Shown in pieces: positions 1 through 27,550 of a DNA stretch of 64,000 nt. Under the pieces are notes generated by a model, which was given only the letters and a program-made list of their open reading frames with translations, searched no databases and was not told the DNA's origin. Position numbers and translations under genes: made by a program. How positions within the stretch are numbered: position 1 is the stretch's first letter; each line of letters starts with the position of its first letter. The stretch comes from Eumeta japonica (taxonomy: Eukaryota; Arthropoda; Insecta; Lepidoptera; Psychidae), in NCBI GenBank assembly GCA_005406025.1, contig BGZK01000188.1:62001-126000 (forward strand). Reading direction: 5' to 3'.

Positions 1-2497
1 TAGTTTTTTTTTTTTTCAGGAATACCTGATAGAGGATCTTCCAACTGCATATTTAGTTTTTTTTTTATATATATAAAAAATATCCTATCTCATATTCCAA
101 AAAAATGTTTAACACAAAAATTTAATTCATATCAACTGTGATAAAAACAAACTATTTGCATACTATGACAAAAAGAGCTATTTGCATACAAGATTATTTT
201 TAGTGCAATCTAAGTTTTTTTTTTAAGTTTGATTTTTAATTATTTCTGACAAGACAAAAATTTTGATAATGAAATTAATGACATAATAAGCTATCAGTAT
301 GTTTTACAATTCTCATAAAAACTTCAATACAAGAAATAGTATTGATTGACTTTTGTTATTTTTTGTTTTAAAGACTTTAAAATTACTTTCTAGTATGACA
401 TACTAATTAATGATAATACAAAAGAACTTCTCCATTGTGAAATTGTAATCCTTTTTGGATTATATAAGATGCACTGGGATTTAAGCAATTAATTTGAATA
501 ACTCACTTTGGCTCCTTTTCACAAAGTTATTTGTAATTACAAAAAGTAACTCATAATTTTAATATCTCATATAAATATAAAAGTTATAAGTAGGACCAAA
601 AATGTCTGTTTTAACAAAGCCTTTTGACGAATCGCCGTATTAAACCTTTCGTTAACGGACTTACTGCAGTTTTTTTAGGAAATAATTTTTTTTCTCTCGT
701 TTTGCTAGTTTTGTTATTTTCGATTATCAAAGTCTATTTATTATAAATATGACATTGGTTCAATTTGATGATGAATTTATTATACGTTTGAGCATAGTTA
801 TATTTATTCTATCGAAAATCATATATGAGGTTATTGCAATTAAAAGGTTAGTTACAATAGTCTCATGAAATTTACTATGAAACCAAAGTTACTAATGATG
901 TCCTGCATCTCTATTATAACTGTAAATCAATACACTGTTGGAAAATATGTAATATCAAAAGTGATGTTATCTTAATAAATTATGTATATGTTAATTTTTT
1001 TATATGTTACACATATTACATTAGGAAGTAAGTTTATTTGATAAATCTGAAATGTTAAGTTCAAAAATTCTCACAAAGAAACTTGTCAAAATGTTAAAAT
1101 TAAAAAGAAATAATTTCATATTTAAACTTGCAGAAGACAATATTATGATTTTAGGAAAACATGAAATAATTTCTTATCTACCATGCCCTAGTTTTGACAA
1201 AATGAAACAGATACATTTACTTTCCTATTTGCTATCATTATACACAAATGCAAGGGCGATTATAAGAATGTGACAGTGATTCTAAATTTTTATAAGCAAT
1301 TTAATCGCAACCTATATGCACTTTCAGTTTAGTGACTGCTTAGATTATATAATAAATGTTATTTACCATATTACTTACTGTTTTATTTTATCCTATATTT
1401 TTATCTCATAAAAACACTTATGCATCGAATCTCAACACTAGTTCTACAATAAATATTATATTTAGCCACAAAATCAATGAAAGAAAGGTTAAAACAAAAT
1501 TCTACCATGGTGCCTGCTTATATAGTTTGGAGCCCTGTAATAATTGGAGTTCTATTTCCTTTTAATTTTGAACTTAGAAGATATTTTAAAAACACATTTA
1601 AGGTATTTGGTTGCATTTATCATTAATTTAGGGCAAACATAACTATTTCTACTTGCAACAAGTGATTATATAGCAGGCTCTTGGTTGTTTTTTCTTGCAT
1701 TACTTATGTTAAAAAAATTGCAATTTTCTTGTACAATGTTATTGATTTTACTCAATTATCAACGTGTTAAATATGTAACAGTTATGATAGTGTAAAGTCA
1801 GACCTTCAAATTTTTTGTCTTAATAGCCCCAGTGTAACTTACTTCGAAAGACAAAAACTTTATAACATGACTCTTACCCCTTGTATCTGTAACATTTGCT
1901 TTTTGAAGCTTTATAAATGTTGAAATCTGGATATAACAATAATCACAATGTACATTAATATTAATTAATATATTTTAAAATTTTATAATACACTCATGCA
2001 ATAAATTTAAGACAGAGCAAATACAAGTACAATTTTCCTGTGTTTTACCCACAAGTAAGATAAGCAGGTCTTGAATTTAAAAGAGTATTTCTCATGTGTA
2101 AAAAACGTTTGAATTTCCAGAATAAATTAAAGCTATATTTTGTTATTGAAAATTGGGTTAACAGACTTTGAAATATCATAAAAGAAAATAACAATATGCT
2201 TTCATAAGCCGTCTGTTGAAATAAAAGTCGGAAGCTGTTTGAACCCTTGACTGTCGGCGGTCCATTAATGGAAAGGCGTGTACCGCGAATGTAACTGGAC
2301 ATTTCACCTTTTAAAAGAAATTCGATGTTTTATAAGAGACTCATTTCATGCAATCCCGATTTCCAGCAAACTGCTTTGAATATCGTAACTATGCAGTGTT
2401 TTAGAACTGATAAGGCATACCAGTAAGAAGAAATAAAAGATCAATTCAATTTCCTACTGCCATCATCTTGTATATTTAAAATATCATTCTAAGTGAC
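1..2497. other. Tao terminal intron (partial)
   Basis: AT-rich non-coding sequence on the 3' side of Tao exon 14. I looked on the minus strand for the next conserved TAO exon (the HQTEL/RKHALELKQQPKSLK region) and did not find it, so this is read as intron. The small open frames here have no coding character. A short GC-richer patch at about 2215-2300 is unassigned. Confidence 0.7.
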
Positions 2498-16709
<14,212 letters not shown>

Positions 16710-17211
16710 TTTTCTATCTGAAAGGAAATTTTATTTCTAACTATTAGGAATCTTTTAATAATATACTTCTATGACCAAAGAAAACTATCCAATCCATTTA
16801 AAGACACTACAGTTTTAACCATAAAAAAATGATTTATCTATATCAAAAAGAGTAAAAATATGTTTTCAATATCATATACTCAGAAATTGTCAAAGTATAA
16901 AAAAACCACAAAGAAAAAAGACTATATCAGGTACTGAACAATTCTAAAATTTTAACAGGCTCTATAAGGATTGCAGGCATTGCAGCTAGAGAAATGGGAT
17001 GGTAATCTATTTATCAAGGGTTTCAGATTTATTTATAATTTATTTTAAGGACTACCTATTATTTTTTTTTGATAATAAAAATTTTTTCAGAGTCAGAAAA
17101 AAAAGTTAAAAAAGAGATTGCACATTATAAAAGTGGTAAAACTAGACTGAAATTAGAATAAGGTCAGTCGTTACTATTTTGTCACATTTTATGAACATCT
17201 TGTCTAATTAA

Positions 17212-17289
17212 TTTACTAATGTAAAATAAATTATCAGTAAATTAAGCTATTAATGGTTATTTTACTAATGTAAAATAAATTATCAGTAA
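17212..17289. repeat. 29-bp direct repeat, 49-bp spacing
   Basis: The same 29 bases beginning TTTACTAATG occur at 17212-17240 and 17261-17289. This is a local duplication in the intron. Confidence 0.85.
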
Positions 17290-17929
17290 CTTAATTAGAC
17301 TAGCTTAATAGCTAGAATTTGATTTAATATCAATTAAAAACAGTTTCGGAGAGTTAAATAAAAACATAAAACAAAAACCATGTCATTTAAATAAATATTT
17401 TTAAAGGTAAACTTCATTAAAGCTTTTATTTTATTTTTAATGATTAATGATTTCCTAAATAGACACTGCAAATCAAGTGAGCTTGTAGTCTATAATAAAT
17501 TGGGCATACTCTATTAATTAGATAGAAATTTTGATACTGTACTGATATTATACTTATAATTCAACATTAATACTGATTTCTTAAAAAATACATCTCGTAA
17601 ACACAACCTATTCTCAGTCATTTCATTATATGTATTAATTAAAAACATATTATAATTATTAAAGTGTTGCTGTTACTAGAAGTATATTATATTTTTTTAC
17701 ACATGATATACCAGTAACAACACTGCAAATAATGTTTAGTTAAATTTCTCAAGGGGTTTAATGTGTTGATTTAGATATGAATAAAATCAGTGTTACTTTA
17801 TAACCTATGACATAAAATAAAAAAATCAAATAACATCATTATCATTAGTTAGAACATATAAAATGTATGTTACTAACAAATTGTATTATTTTATACACTC
17901 TATAAAATTAATACTTTTAAATAATTTTC

Positions 17930-19059
17930 TATCTGTATTTAAATGGTTCACTAAGTAAAAATTTGCAATAAAATCTCTTTGGTTGTTTTGCTTGCATCTG
18001 GCTAGTTTTGATACTATTAAATAAATTACATTTTAAAAAAGAAAAATAAATAAGTATAACCTGTATCACTATTTTTCTATTGGTTTACTGTCCAACAAAA
18101 TGAGTGAATCTAATGTAGAACTTAGGTCCATTTTAAAGTTTTATTACGTAAAAGGAAAAAATTCAACACAAGCTATGAAAAAAATTTATAATGTTTAAGG
18201 ACCTAATGTGGTGACAGTAAGAGTAGCACAGAACTGATTCAAGTGTTTTCAGTCTGGTAATTTTTGGACAGAACCTTGCTCTGGTCGACCTGTTACAGAT
18301 AAAATCTATGCCATTTTGGAAAAAATAGAGCGAGATTGACACATTAGTTTTTACAACTGAAAAGTTGGGGATTGACCACAAAACAGTTTTGATCCATTTG
18401 AAAAAAAAAGTAGATATACAAAAAAACTCAATATTGGGTACCACTCGAGCTCATTGTGAAAAATGGATTACCTATGACAAAAATGTGCAAAAAAGATTAT
18501 GGTCAAACGGCAAGCAAGCTCCACAAACTGTAGTGAAACCCAGATTAACTCACAATAAATTGATGGTATGTGTATGGTGGAATTGGAAGAGCATTATTCA
18601 TTATGAGCATTTAACGCTGAGCAAAATCATCAATTCGGATCTCTATTGCCAACAGCTAATGAGACGCAAACAGAAGAGAAAAAAATGGCCAGAACTGATC
18701 TACAAAAAGGGTGTGAATTTTCACCATGATAATGCCAGACCAAACACATTTTAGCCACTCAGCAAATATTGAGAATGTGGTTGGGAAGCGTTAATGCATC
18801 CACCATATAGCCATGACTTTGCACCCTTAGATTTTCACCTGTTTCTGTCTCTTCAGATTTTTTTAAGCAGTGTTAGGTTAACATCAAGGACTGTCAAAAC
18901 TACTTGTTGCAGTTTTTTGATCAGAAGTTTCAAAACTTCTACAGCGATGGGATTATATCACTACCTACAAAATGGCAAGAAGTTATTGAACAAAATGGCA
19001 GACATATACATTTCTTGAATTTGTATATATAATATGAAAATACTTTTTCGCTGACCTTA
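17930..19059 (+). mobile_element. Degenerate mariner-like element B in Tao intron
   Basis: The plus strand has a decayed transposase: MSESNVELRSILKFYY at 18101, GNFWTEPCSGRPVTDKIYAI, NFHHDNARPNTF (second catalytic Asp region), HPPYSHDFAPLDFHLF (third Asp region) and FYSDGIISLPTKWQEVIEQN near the C-terminus. Stops and frameshifts interrupt it. The right terminal inverted repeat ends at about 19059 and matches that of element A; the left end is too decayed to place exactly. It is in opposite orientation to Tao and to element A. Confidence 0.85.
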
Positions 19060-19638
19060 TACAATGAATCAATGTTTTAAACTAAATGAATGCATAATGC
19101 ATTCAAAATTTTTTTCTTTTTACTTATATAACAAAGATAAAGTTGTATTACAAATATATACATAGTACATACACTATATGCCAAATTAGTTATTATTTAA
19201 CTTGTTATATTTTTATATAAAACACAAACAAAAAGAAACTGTATGAATAACAAGATTTTCAAAATAAAATAATGTAAATATGTAGTCTTCCTCTTGTGAC
19301 ATAGTTAAAAGGAATATACAGGGCAATTTAACCAGTCTCGTGATGTTATTAATATCGTCAACTTACAATTTTATAAACTCTATATGAAAATTTTGTACTA
19401 AACGAGATTGCCTATTATACAAGTGGTTAATACTCAACGAGAATAGAATTAAAATCAGTTCAGGAGCAGAGATCAGTAGTTATTTTTTGCTATATATCAA
19501 CATTTTTAGGTCTAATCGATAAATATTTTATTTTATACTAAATTATAATTCAATTCATTTACGTATTATTATAGTCATACTAAACCACTATAAAGAGAAC
19601 TTTTGGGGAGTGAAATAAAATTAAAACAAACACTATAG

Positions 19639-19853
19639 CAGGGTTTCCCAAACTTATTTTCACTGTGATGCCTTTGGGACTTTGCTATTTTTTTACAACG
19701 CCTCTCAACTCAGCCCTCAAAAATATTTACTAGTTTTAGTACTAGCCTAGGGATGTTTGTCAGATTGCGCACGGCGCTCACTAAAGTACCCTGTGGCTCA
19801 CTCGACTCGGTTGCATGGGACAATATCAATGACACACAGTTTGGGAAGCCTTG
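19639..19853. mobile_element. hAT-type MITE (215 bp)
   Basis: It begins CAGGGTTTCCCAAAC and ends with the inverse GTTTGGGAAGCCTTG. The flanks are CACTATAG (19631-19638) and CCCTATAG (19854-19861), an 8-bp target duplication with one mismatch. Terminal CA/TG and 8-bp duplications are typical of hAT elements. It has no coding capacity, so it is non-autonomous. Confidence 0.8.
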
Positions 19854-22800
19854 CCCTATAGCATTGGATGGATAATTTTAGAAATGAATACTTTGAAAAT
19901 TAAGAGGAAATGACACACAATAAATTGGACATTCTTGTTTACAGATTACAATAAATCACACAGGACAGTCTTATGTAATTTATTGAAATAATACCTACAA
20001 GTTGCTTGTTTATATATACATATATATATATAAGTGTATGTGTTTTTGTGTGTATGTGTGTATATATTGTATATTATCCTCATTAGGAAGAATATTAGTC
20101 TGTGCATTGTTTCATTATCACAGAAAATATTGTTTGGAATTGAGTAAAATATAGGAATGCACAAGACAATGAGTCATATTATACTTATAAAAAATAGGCA
20201 GCCATTGTGGACTGTCTGGCAGAAGTGAAAACTTAGAACTATGAAATAAATGTTTGGTTTTATTTTGCAAAAGTAATTATAATATAAAATCATTAATATT
20301 AGTCTGGTTTTCATACCTATCGGTACCCCGAGCAACAGTTATATACATTTTTATACAGTTTATTTATTATTCAAAACACATGCTGGGTTTATATTTCAAC
20401 ATGCATATTATGGTACAAATTGCAAAATTTTAATCTTATAATTTGAACAAACCAATAATAAAGTTGTAATTAAATTACATTTAAATACTATATAATTTTC
20501 ACATATACAAAACATTTACAGATATACTGTTATCATTATTATGCCGGTGATGAGAAGTCATAAGATTTTAATCATATAAAACTCATCAATACACAAAGAA
20601 ACACCATATTGATGATCTGAACTCAAAAGATTTTACATATCCCAAAATTTCATGTGCCTAAAAAAGTTACAACTTTAAAAAAATCAGTTAGCATAAACTG
20701 AATTTATGTCCATAGATAAGCATAACATATGAATTAGTTACAGTTTTTAACAACAAATGATAATATAGACTTTGCATTAAGAAAATGATTTCGTCTCAAG
20801 TTTCATTTATGTGTGTTTTAAAATCATTTGAAAGGGAATATGAATATTTGACAGGAAGAATATTAAATTCATCAGAGTAATCTTTTCACAGGACCTTATC
20901 CGTGGATATGTCAGTGCCAAAATTTATATTACTTAAAATTTTTTACACCTTTATTATATCACAAAAACAGAGAATATTTTGATATTTGCCCTTGTAAATA
21001 CTGTTAGGTGTCAATATTGTTTATGTTTTTTTTTTTTAATTTAACAAACCTATGTTTCTTACTATATTTAAGTTTTTTCCTTACAATAATTACTGTTTTA
21101 TCCATATAATGCGCTGTTTGGACACTATATTGATAAATTTATTTTGTGACAATAGGGGATACTGTAAATTAAGTACTCATTATTATCCCATTATTTTAAA
21201 ATATATTATGTCCACTTTGACTCATGCGGAATTAGTTATAATCAACATTTTATAAATTAATGTCTAAGCCAGTTTTAAATAATTTTACTAAATCACATGA
21301 TATTAGTAGTACTTTAATATGTTACATGTGACAAGTTGCATTAAAAATAAAAATTTGATTCATAAAAGTAAACCATAATATTTGATAGATTGTCCATAGA
21401 TTGTCTGTCACATCTTATGGATTACATTTATGAATTATGTTTTAATTTTTGGTGAAACCTGCTGATTGTATTATTCATACAGAATAATACATTGTATTAT
21501 CTATAGAGAATAATACAAGATTTTTCTGATTTTCTGAAGCTATTGGTGTAATGAACAGAATTAGTTTACGATAGAGCTACAATCTACATTGCAGAATAAT
21601 TCACAACTACACAGTATTTTTTAGGATACTTTGTTTTTGTAAATAGAATTGGACATTTATAAAATTGTGGAACAATATATATTTTTAGAACTATAGCTAC
21701 AAAGGTGCTAAAAAATTAACTTATAATATTTACACATAATCATTTAAATTAATAATTATTTTCATGTGTACTTGAGCAAAATGATGGCCAAAACATTTAA
21801 CTCTATATTTTGTTCTGAACTCAAAAAAAAATTAAGAGTTTTTATCAATTTCTGGACAAATAATATGCTACAAAGGAGTTAAGACAAAGAACCGAAACCA
21901 CAGCAGTGATTTAAGCACAGTATAGTTGTGAAATCGAGTTTGCTGATTTATAGTCGAAACCAGGAATCTTCTATGAAGAAAAATAGATTTTATGCTTTAT
22001 TGAAGCACATACAGATTTTTAATATAACTACATATAAAGTCAATCAGAATTATAAATAAGTTAAGTGTTCACTAAAAGATTAATGCTCAATTTTAATTGA
22101 TTTATTTTAAATGGATTATAGCCCAGTTCAATTTATGATTTCTCTGAACATTGTTTTGATGATTGTAAAATGAAAACAGCTAAAGAAATTTTAAGATTTG
22201 AATGACCCGTATTGGAAAATTTAGAGTAATCCAAGTAGTATGTTTTCAAAATAGAACAATACTGCTCTATTAATTGCACTTAATAAAATGTATTGGCATG
22301 ATATACACTATCTGCATTTTATGACAAGACATTTTAAAATATGTTAATTGGGATTTAACAAACCATTGCAAATAAATATTTAAATTACTATCTTGTGGTA
22401 TATATGAAATAACAAAAATGTAAAATCTAAACGCACAGTTTTACTTTGAATTTCAATTAATAAAGCATTTCTGTACTGAGCACATTTTAAAATATTTTGG
22501 AAAAAAAACAGTTTTATTAACCTTACTGGGTTTTTAGAAATTCAATATTCAACTAATTACATTGAACATGTCTTGTCATTGGTTTTAGATGTGTTAATTA
22601 ATTGTACTATGCATTTATTAACATTTTGTTAAATATATTAGTAATAGATACATTCTTGAAAAAGAACTGCATTTTAGACTATGCTTATTATACAGTAAGT
22701 AAAAACAACAATCTCTTATAGTACAATTAAATTTTGTCAGGTTATTGACCTTAGCAAAAATAATTCTATCCTAATGTATCTATCAGGTTATAGTCGTATA

Positions 22801-22999
22801 ATTTCCAAATTGAATTATACTATCATCAATTGTTAGCTTAACATCAATAGCAGTATTTAAAAACAATTAAAACAGAAATATTTTTAAAGACTGCAAGTCA
22901 TGGGGCCCTATAAGAATAAAAATAGAATCCATATTTAAACACGTTTTTGTCACAAAATAAGTCTACACATTCTCTACAATTTAGAGTTAAAATACGTAC

Positions 23000-23081
23000 A
23001 TGTTATGAGCCAGCTGTGGCGCGGCGGCGAGCGGTCAGTTATTCAGCGGCGGGTGACGGTCCATCCTCCGCGCCCCGCTAT
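23000..23081 (-). other. Tao: Probable non-coding 5' leader exon of Tao, with a 9-codon uORF
   Basis: An 82-bp GC-rich block has a good acceptor on the minus strand (CTATTGCAG ending at 23082) and a good donor (GTACGT at 22999). All three frames contain stops, so it is non-coding. It holds a tiny upstream frame, MDRHPPLNN (ATG at 23064, stop at 23035). Tao coding exon 1 needs an upstream leader exon and this is the best candidate, but the link is inferred; no transcript evidence is available. Confidence 0.5.
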
Positions 23082-23259
23082 CTGCAATAGGAAATGCGGT
23101 TGCTGATAACGCCGGTTACCACATTGTCCCATTATTTTCTAAGGGATCTCAACCTATGAAACTAAATCTTCCTTCATTACACGAACTTCTATTTGCAAAT
23201 CATGATTCTTATCAATCTACCGTTTCGTCGTAGGCTAAAACCTAGTCAGGTCGATGTTA

Positions 23260-23620
23260 TGTTTAGATGTCGAGAGTTTTCCGACACCCACGCGACGATC
23301 AAGGAGCGATTATTAATTCAATTAATGCAAGCCCGGCGCCGTCGCCGTCGCGGCCCACATCGGTGTCCTGTGACCATCAGTCCGTCAGTGCTGTCACCCA
23401 TCTTCCGTCGCCTGCCCGATCGACGGCTGGCCGATCTCCCGCACATCCCGCACCGTAAACATACATTGTGCACGCACCGAAAGCGCGAGCACCCAAAATA
23501 TTGCAAAATACTTGGCACTTACATATAAAATTTCGCCTCAAAATGGCGTTAGACGATCGTGCGCAATGATAGTTTTTTGTTTCATAAGGCACACCGTTCG
23601 CGGTTTCCCATCGGTTTTGG
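23260..23620 (-). promoter_or_regulatory. CpG-rich tract, candidate Tao promoter / first exon
   Basis: The tract is much richer in G, C and CpG than its surroundings. It sits just upstream, on the minus strand, of the probable Tao leader exon. Overlapping open frames occur on both strands, as expected from base composition, and none resembles a protein. The exact start site and first donor cannot be fixed from sequence. Confidence 0.35.
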
Positions 23621-25262
23621 CACTCACATTGAAACGTATATGTATCACAATTTATTTATTTAGCGCAGGAATTACAAGCGCTTCGTCAATTAACATACGA
23701 AATGTATTTACAACTTTCCCGTATCCGACACATAAAACTTCATACTTTCTGAAATAAAATCATTAGCGACATCTACCAGTCGAAGTTGGCGAGTTACTTA
23801 ATCACCATAGTCACTCACAGTGTTATTCCGATAACATAAATTGTTGAAATATGTCAGTGATGAAACTAACAATGTATTTCCAAATAGTTATAAACAAAAT
23901 TTAAGTGAAAGTACAAAAATTCACACTTAAAATTTTATAACGTTTCTTATTAGTCGTAAGAAGATGAAGTGATAAATGCTGTCATTATTTAGTAACACAT
24001 TATGCATTTAATAAATATCTGAAAACAATAACAAAAGAAAAATCGAATGTCTCGAACATAGTTTTTTCACAACCACCAAGTTACTATCTTTAATTAAAAA
24101 TTATAGTGATATAAGCTGAAAGGATCTGTAAGATACATGACTCTATTAAAACAATTACACTCAATGTCGATATGTCGATAACTTTTTGACATCGCAATTT
24201 GTAGTTAAACCATCTTAAATAAGATCACTAAAGTTCTCAAAGTTATATAAGGTTTGTGTTAAACTCCACTATGAATTCATAATCGGTTGATTCAGAGACA
24301 ATATATAAAAGCACATAAGTATAAGTAATTCTTTTTAATTTTTTTCAGTGTTTTAATTAAAGAACAAGTTAACTAAGGAACAGTGATAAAATTTAGAGTC
24401 ATACGATGTTTCCAATATTTTTTATTAAGTGCCTAATAGCGATTCTAATGAGATTTTTATTAATTGCTTTCTTTCATCTGTCATTTGTAATCATTAATAA
24501 TAGATTGACATTAAAACAATCACACATGATTGTAGTAAAATTCCCTAATCACGGTTACCGTATTCGCGTTTTCACTATTCGCGTGTTAAAAATTAAGACC
24601 AAGTTTTTGTATTCGCGGCTAAAAATGTTTTATTTGTGCATCTTGTCGGTACATTAAAGTGAATCACTAATCTTTGTTAAGGCGTCGGCGTCTTTAGAGT
24701 AGTGTTAGGGCATGTCGAGACGGTTTTTTCAAAGAGTGGATTTGAATCGATTAATATCAAAGCAAAACAGAACTTATTGACATTATTTAAAGTTGTTGCT
24801 GAGCGCCACCATATTACACGTTAGTATGCTCTTTGATAAAAGCCCGCCTTTGCCACATAGGTGTTTTATTTCTTTAACTTGTCAGTCGTTGTAATATATA
24901 ATTATGATAGAATCAAACGTGCTTTACTTTTAATAATAATGTCGAGTAAAGATATAAAAAAAAAAATTAGTTCATTCGCGACAAAATAAAGTGTTACAGC
25001 TTAAAGCAAAAATAGAAATGCTTGATCATTTACGTATTATTCAACAAATTCTTCATACCACTGCTGAATATCAATCCGAATTTAAAAAACTTTTGAAAGC
25101 GCAAAATAAAAAAAAATTCTTATTTTTAAAATCTTGCTTAAGCTTGACAATAATATTAGATTATTAAAAGATATTTATAAAACCTTTAATTACATTGATT
25201 TCATCTATTTTTTTTTTTATTATTTTGGAAGCTTGGAACATATCTCTTATATAACCATATAA

Positions 25263-25600
25263 AAAACCACATTGAGATAAATTTTGCAATCTAACAGATG
25301 ACACTATTTAATTAAAATGATTTTGCGATCTAACAGAGAGCAGTATTTAAATAAAATTGAGATATTTTTTTCGATGTAACAAATGACACTATTTAAAAAA
25401 CAACCAGAGATACATTTTGCACTCCGATGAGATGGCGCTATTCAAATAAACTATTGAGGTAAAATTTTGAATCTAACAGGTGCCACTATTTAAGCAAAAC
25501 ACTGAGATATACTTTGTGATCTAACAGATGGCACTATTTTAATAAAATACTGAAATTAATTTTGCATTATAACAGATGGCACTATTTAAATAAAAACTCA
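25263..25600. repeat. Minisatellite, ~48-bp unit, about 7 copies
   Basis: The core 'ATCTAACAGATGGCACTATTT' type word, with mutations, recurs near 25301, 25341, 25387, 25436, 25483, 25532 and 25580. Spacing is mostly 46-49 bp. The array runs straight into a second array with a longer unit. Confidence 0.8.
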
Positions 25601-26030
25601 TGGAACCCTAAAATGTGTGGTACATGCTTTCATTTTTTTTCCAGCTAACTTTCTACTTACTTTTATTTAAATCGGATAAATTAGCAATTCTCAGCAATTC
25701 TCACGAAACTCTAAAAGTTCATTGTAAATGCTTTAATTGGTTTCCAGCTCATTCCCTACCATACTTTATTTAAGCAGTAAAACTGTAAGGTTTCTCAGTA
25801 ATTTTCACAGAACTCTAAAAATGTATCATATATGCTTTTATTGGTTTTTGCTGACTTTTTAATAAAGTTTATTTAAATCGGTACAACTAGAAGAATTCAT
25901 ATTGTTTCTTATGAAACCCTAAAAATCGTATTTCTTTTCATATGTGTACCCATGCATACTATACATTATTAAAATTGTAAGAGTTTATAGTAATTCTTTT
26001 ACGGAACACTAAAATAGATTAAAAATCTTG
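25600..26030. repeat. Minisatellite, ~100-bp unit, about 4 copies
   Basis: The word GGAACCCTAAAA or close variants recurs near 25612, 25707, 25811, 25914 and 26003. Each is followed by 'TATGCTTT..TTGGTTTCCAGCT' and 'TTTATTTAAATCGG'-like segments. Copies are diverged. Confidence 0.65.
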
Positions 26031-26039
26031 ATAATTTAT

Positions 26040-26300
26040 ATTGAAGACAGCTTTCGTCCGCAGATTCACTCGTGTGGGAATAGAATGAATTCTTATAAAT
26101 TTTACATCGACTGATGACGATTTTCCATCGTTTCCATCATGATCCCGATCCAGCTCCTCGTCCTCGATTTCGTTTTGATTTAGGTCCTGAAATCGGTTTT
26201 GTTCTTGATCTCGATCTTGGTCGTACCTTTCTTCTTTATCTCCGATGAATTATTCAATTTTTAAGTGTTGTTAAATTTTTACACAGGAACCCTAAGTGAT
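26040..26300 (-). repeat. Helitron-like fragment with pyrimidine-skewed tract
   Basis: It starts with GACAGCTTTCGTCCGCAGATTC, close to the CTAG-ended terminus seen at 7926. It then has a degenerate tract of TCGATCT/TCCTGAT-type words (26110-26230). The expected CTAG is mutated. Confidence 0.3.
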
Positions 26301-27379
26301 TCCAGAATAAAAATATTCTAAAGGTAAGCCTATCAGCTCTTTTACATACGAGTGAAAGTCTCACAGTAAGGATTTCAGTCGTTTCGAAGAAAGACTGGGC
26401 AAATTGTCAGATAGATAAACATAAAAAATTAAAATTATTATTTTCTTTCGTTATAAACCTTTTTCTAATAATTACGAACACAGCAAATAAGAAAGTAGGC
26501 GAATTGGTTCAGCAGTTTTGTCATGATCTTACATATAAATGGAATTATATTTTTATTTCTATGGATAAATCGAAATACGTATTACATGAGCAATCTAATT
26601 ATTTGAGTAAAATATTTCTATGTAAGCAATTGAGTGATGATCCTACCTTGCGCAGCGGAAAGTGCTCGATTTACATGAAATGCTTAAATATAAGTCTTAA
26701 CCCTCGAAATATTGTAAAATAATGACATGTGCACGCGCATATGTCACGGCGTTTTGCGTGACACGACTTCACCTTCTCGTAGACTAGTTAGTGGCACAAT
26801 GACACGAGACAAATGAAATCTCGTTGCGGAATGTCGAATTTAGTGAAATTTTAGAATACTATGGCATAATCGACCATGTCATACGTTGCCGAAGATATAG
26901 TTTTGCTTTTTTTTTAATTGATATATGAAAATTTTGACACGAAATGGAAGCAATAAATGGATTGTTTTCATTTAATTATATGTGATAAATGTAGCCTGGC
27001 TTTATAGTGTATGTCATTCTTATTAATTTTAGTGAAAAACAATAGTAAAACACTTTGATTTGTTTTAACTATTGCAAAAGTGAAACCTCCTTTTAGGCAA
27101 CTTGGTGAACTTCAAATATTGTAAAAAAAAAACTCTAAGGGAAATTTAAGCAATACGTTTTCTAGAAAAGTTGTTCTACAACTTTTAAAGGTCCTTTAAA
27201 GATGACTTTAGCGTCATTTCGTGACAAATGTGGTTGAGCTATGCTATGATTAACTTGACTGCAGCACGGAAATGGTTTGATTCGACCGCCGAGAATCGAC
27301 ACTCTTCACAGAATACAAATGCGAAATGACCGCTTTCGCAGTTTCGTTTTTTCAATGAGTAAAAGTTTTGACAGACCAC

Positions 27380-27550
27380 TCCCCCTCTTTATTGCGCCAC
27401 TCTCCCTCCATCACCCCACTCCTCCCAATATTATATATCCTATTCCTATTTAAGAGGTTAGTGACGCACTGGTTGACTCCTCTGGAATTGCGATTGTCCA
27501 TGGGCTGGAGTGACCACCTGTTCTCTTGTAGTTTCCATGTTCGTTGGTCT
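27380..27550 (+). repeat. LINE 3' tail, CR1-like
   Basis: The segment around 27455-27535 runs through 'TTAGTGACGCACTGGTTGAC', then CTCCTCTGGAATTG and TGTCCATGGGCTGG. It resembles the 3' end of CR1-clade LINEs that I recall from Lepidoptera. A related tail is at about 54890-55040. No reverse transcriptase is present. Confidence 0.4.

Larger units (their letters stand above)
16718..22999. other. Tao 5' intron (between leader exon and coding exon 1)
   Basis: A 6.3-kb AT-rich intron inferred from the acceptor at 16718 and the probable donor at 22999. It carries mariner B, a hAT MITE (19639-19853), a TA/TG microsatellite near 20010-20070 and a short 29-bp direct repeat (17212 and 17261). The rest is unremarkable. 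Confidence 0.55.

Noticed and set aside
1..19. Poly-T followed by CAGG, resembling a plus-strand splice acceptor
   Set aside because: The gene here is on the minus strand and no coding sequence follows on the plus strand.
1052..1565. Two small plus-strand frames in the Tao terminal intron
   Set aside because: AT-rich chance frames without motif, splice signals or conservation I can recognise.
23193..23592. Overlapping open frames on both strands in the CpG-rich tract
   Set aside because: No protein-family resemblance and frames open on both strands, as expected from composition. More likely promoter or first exon.
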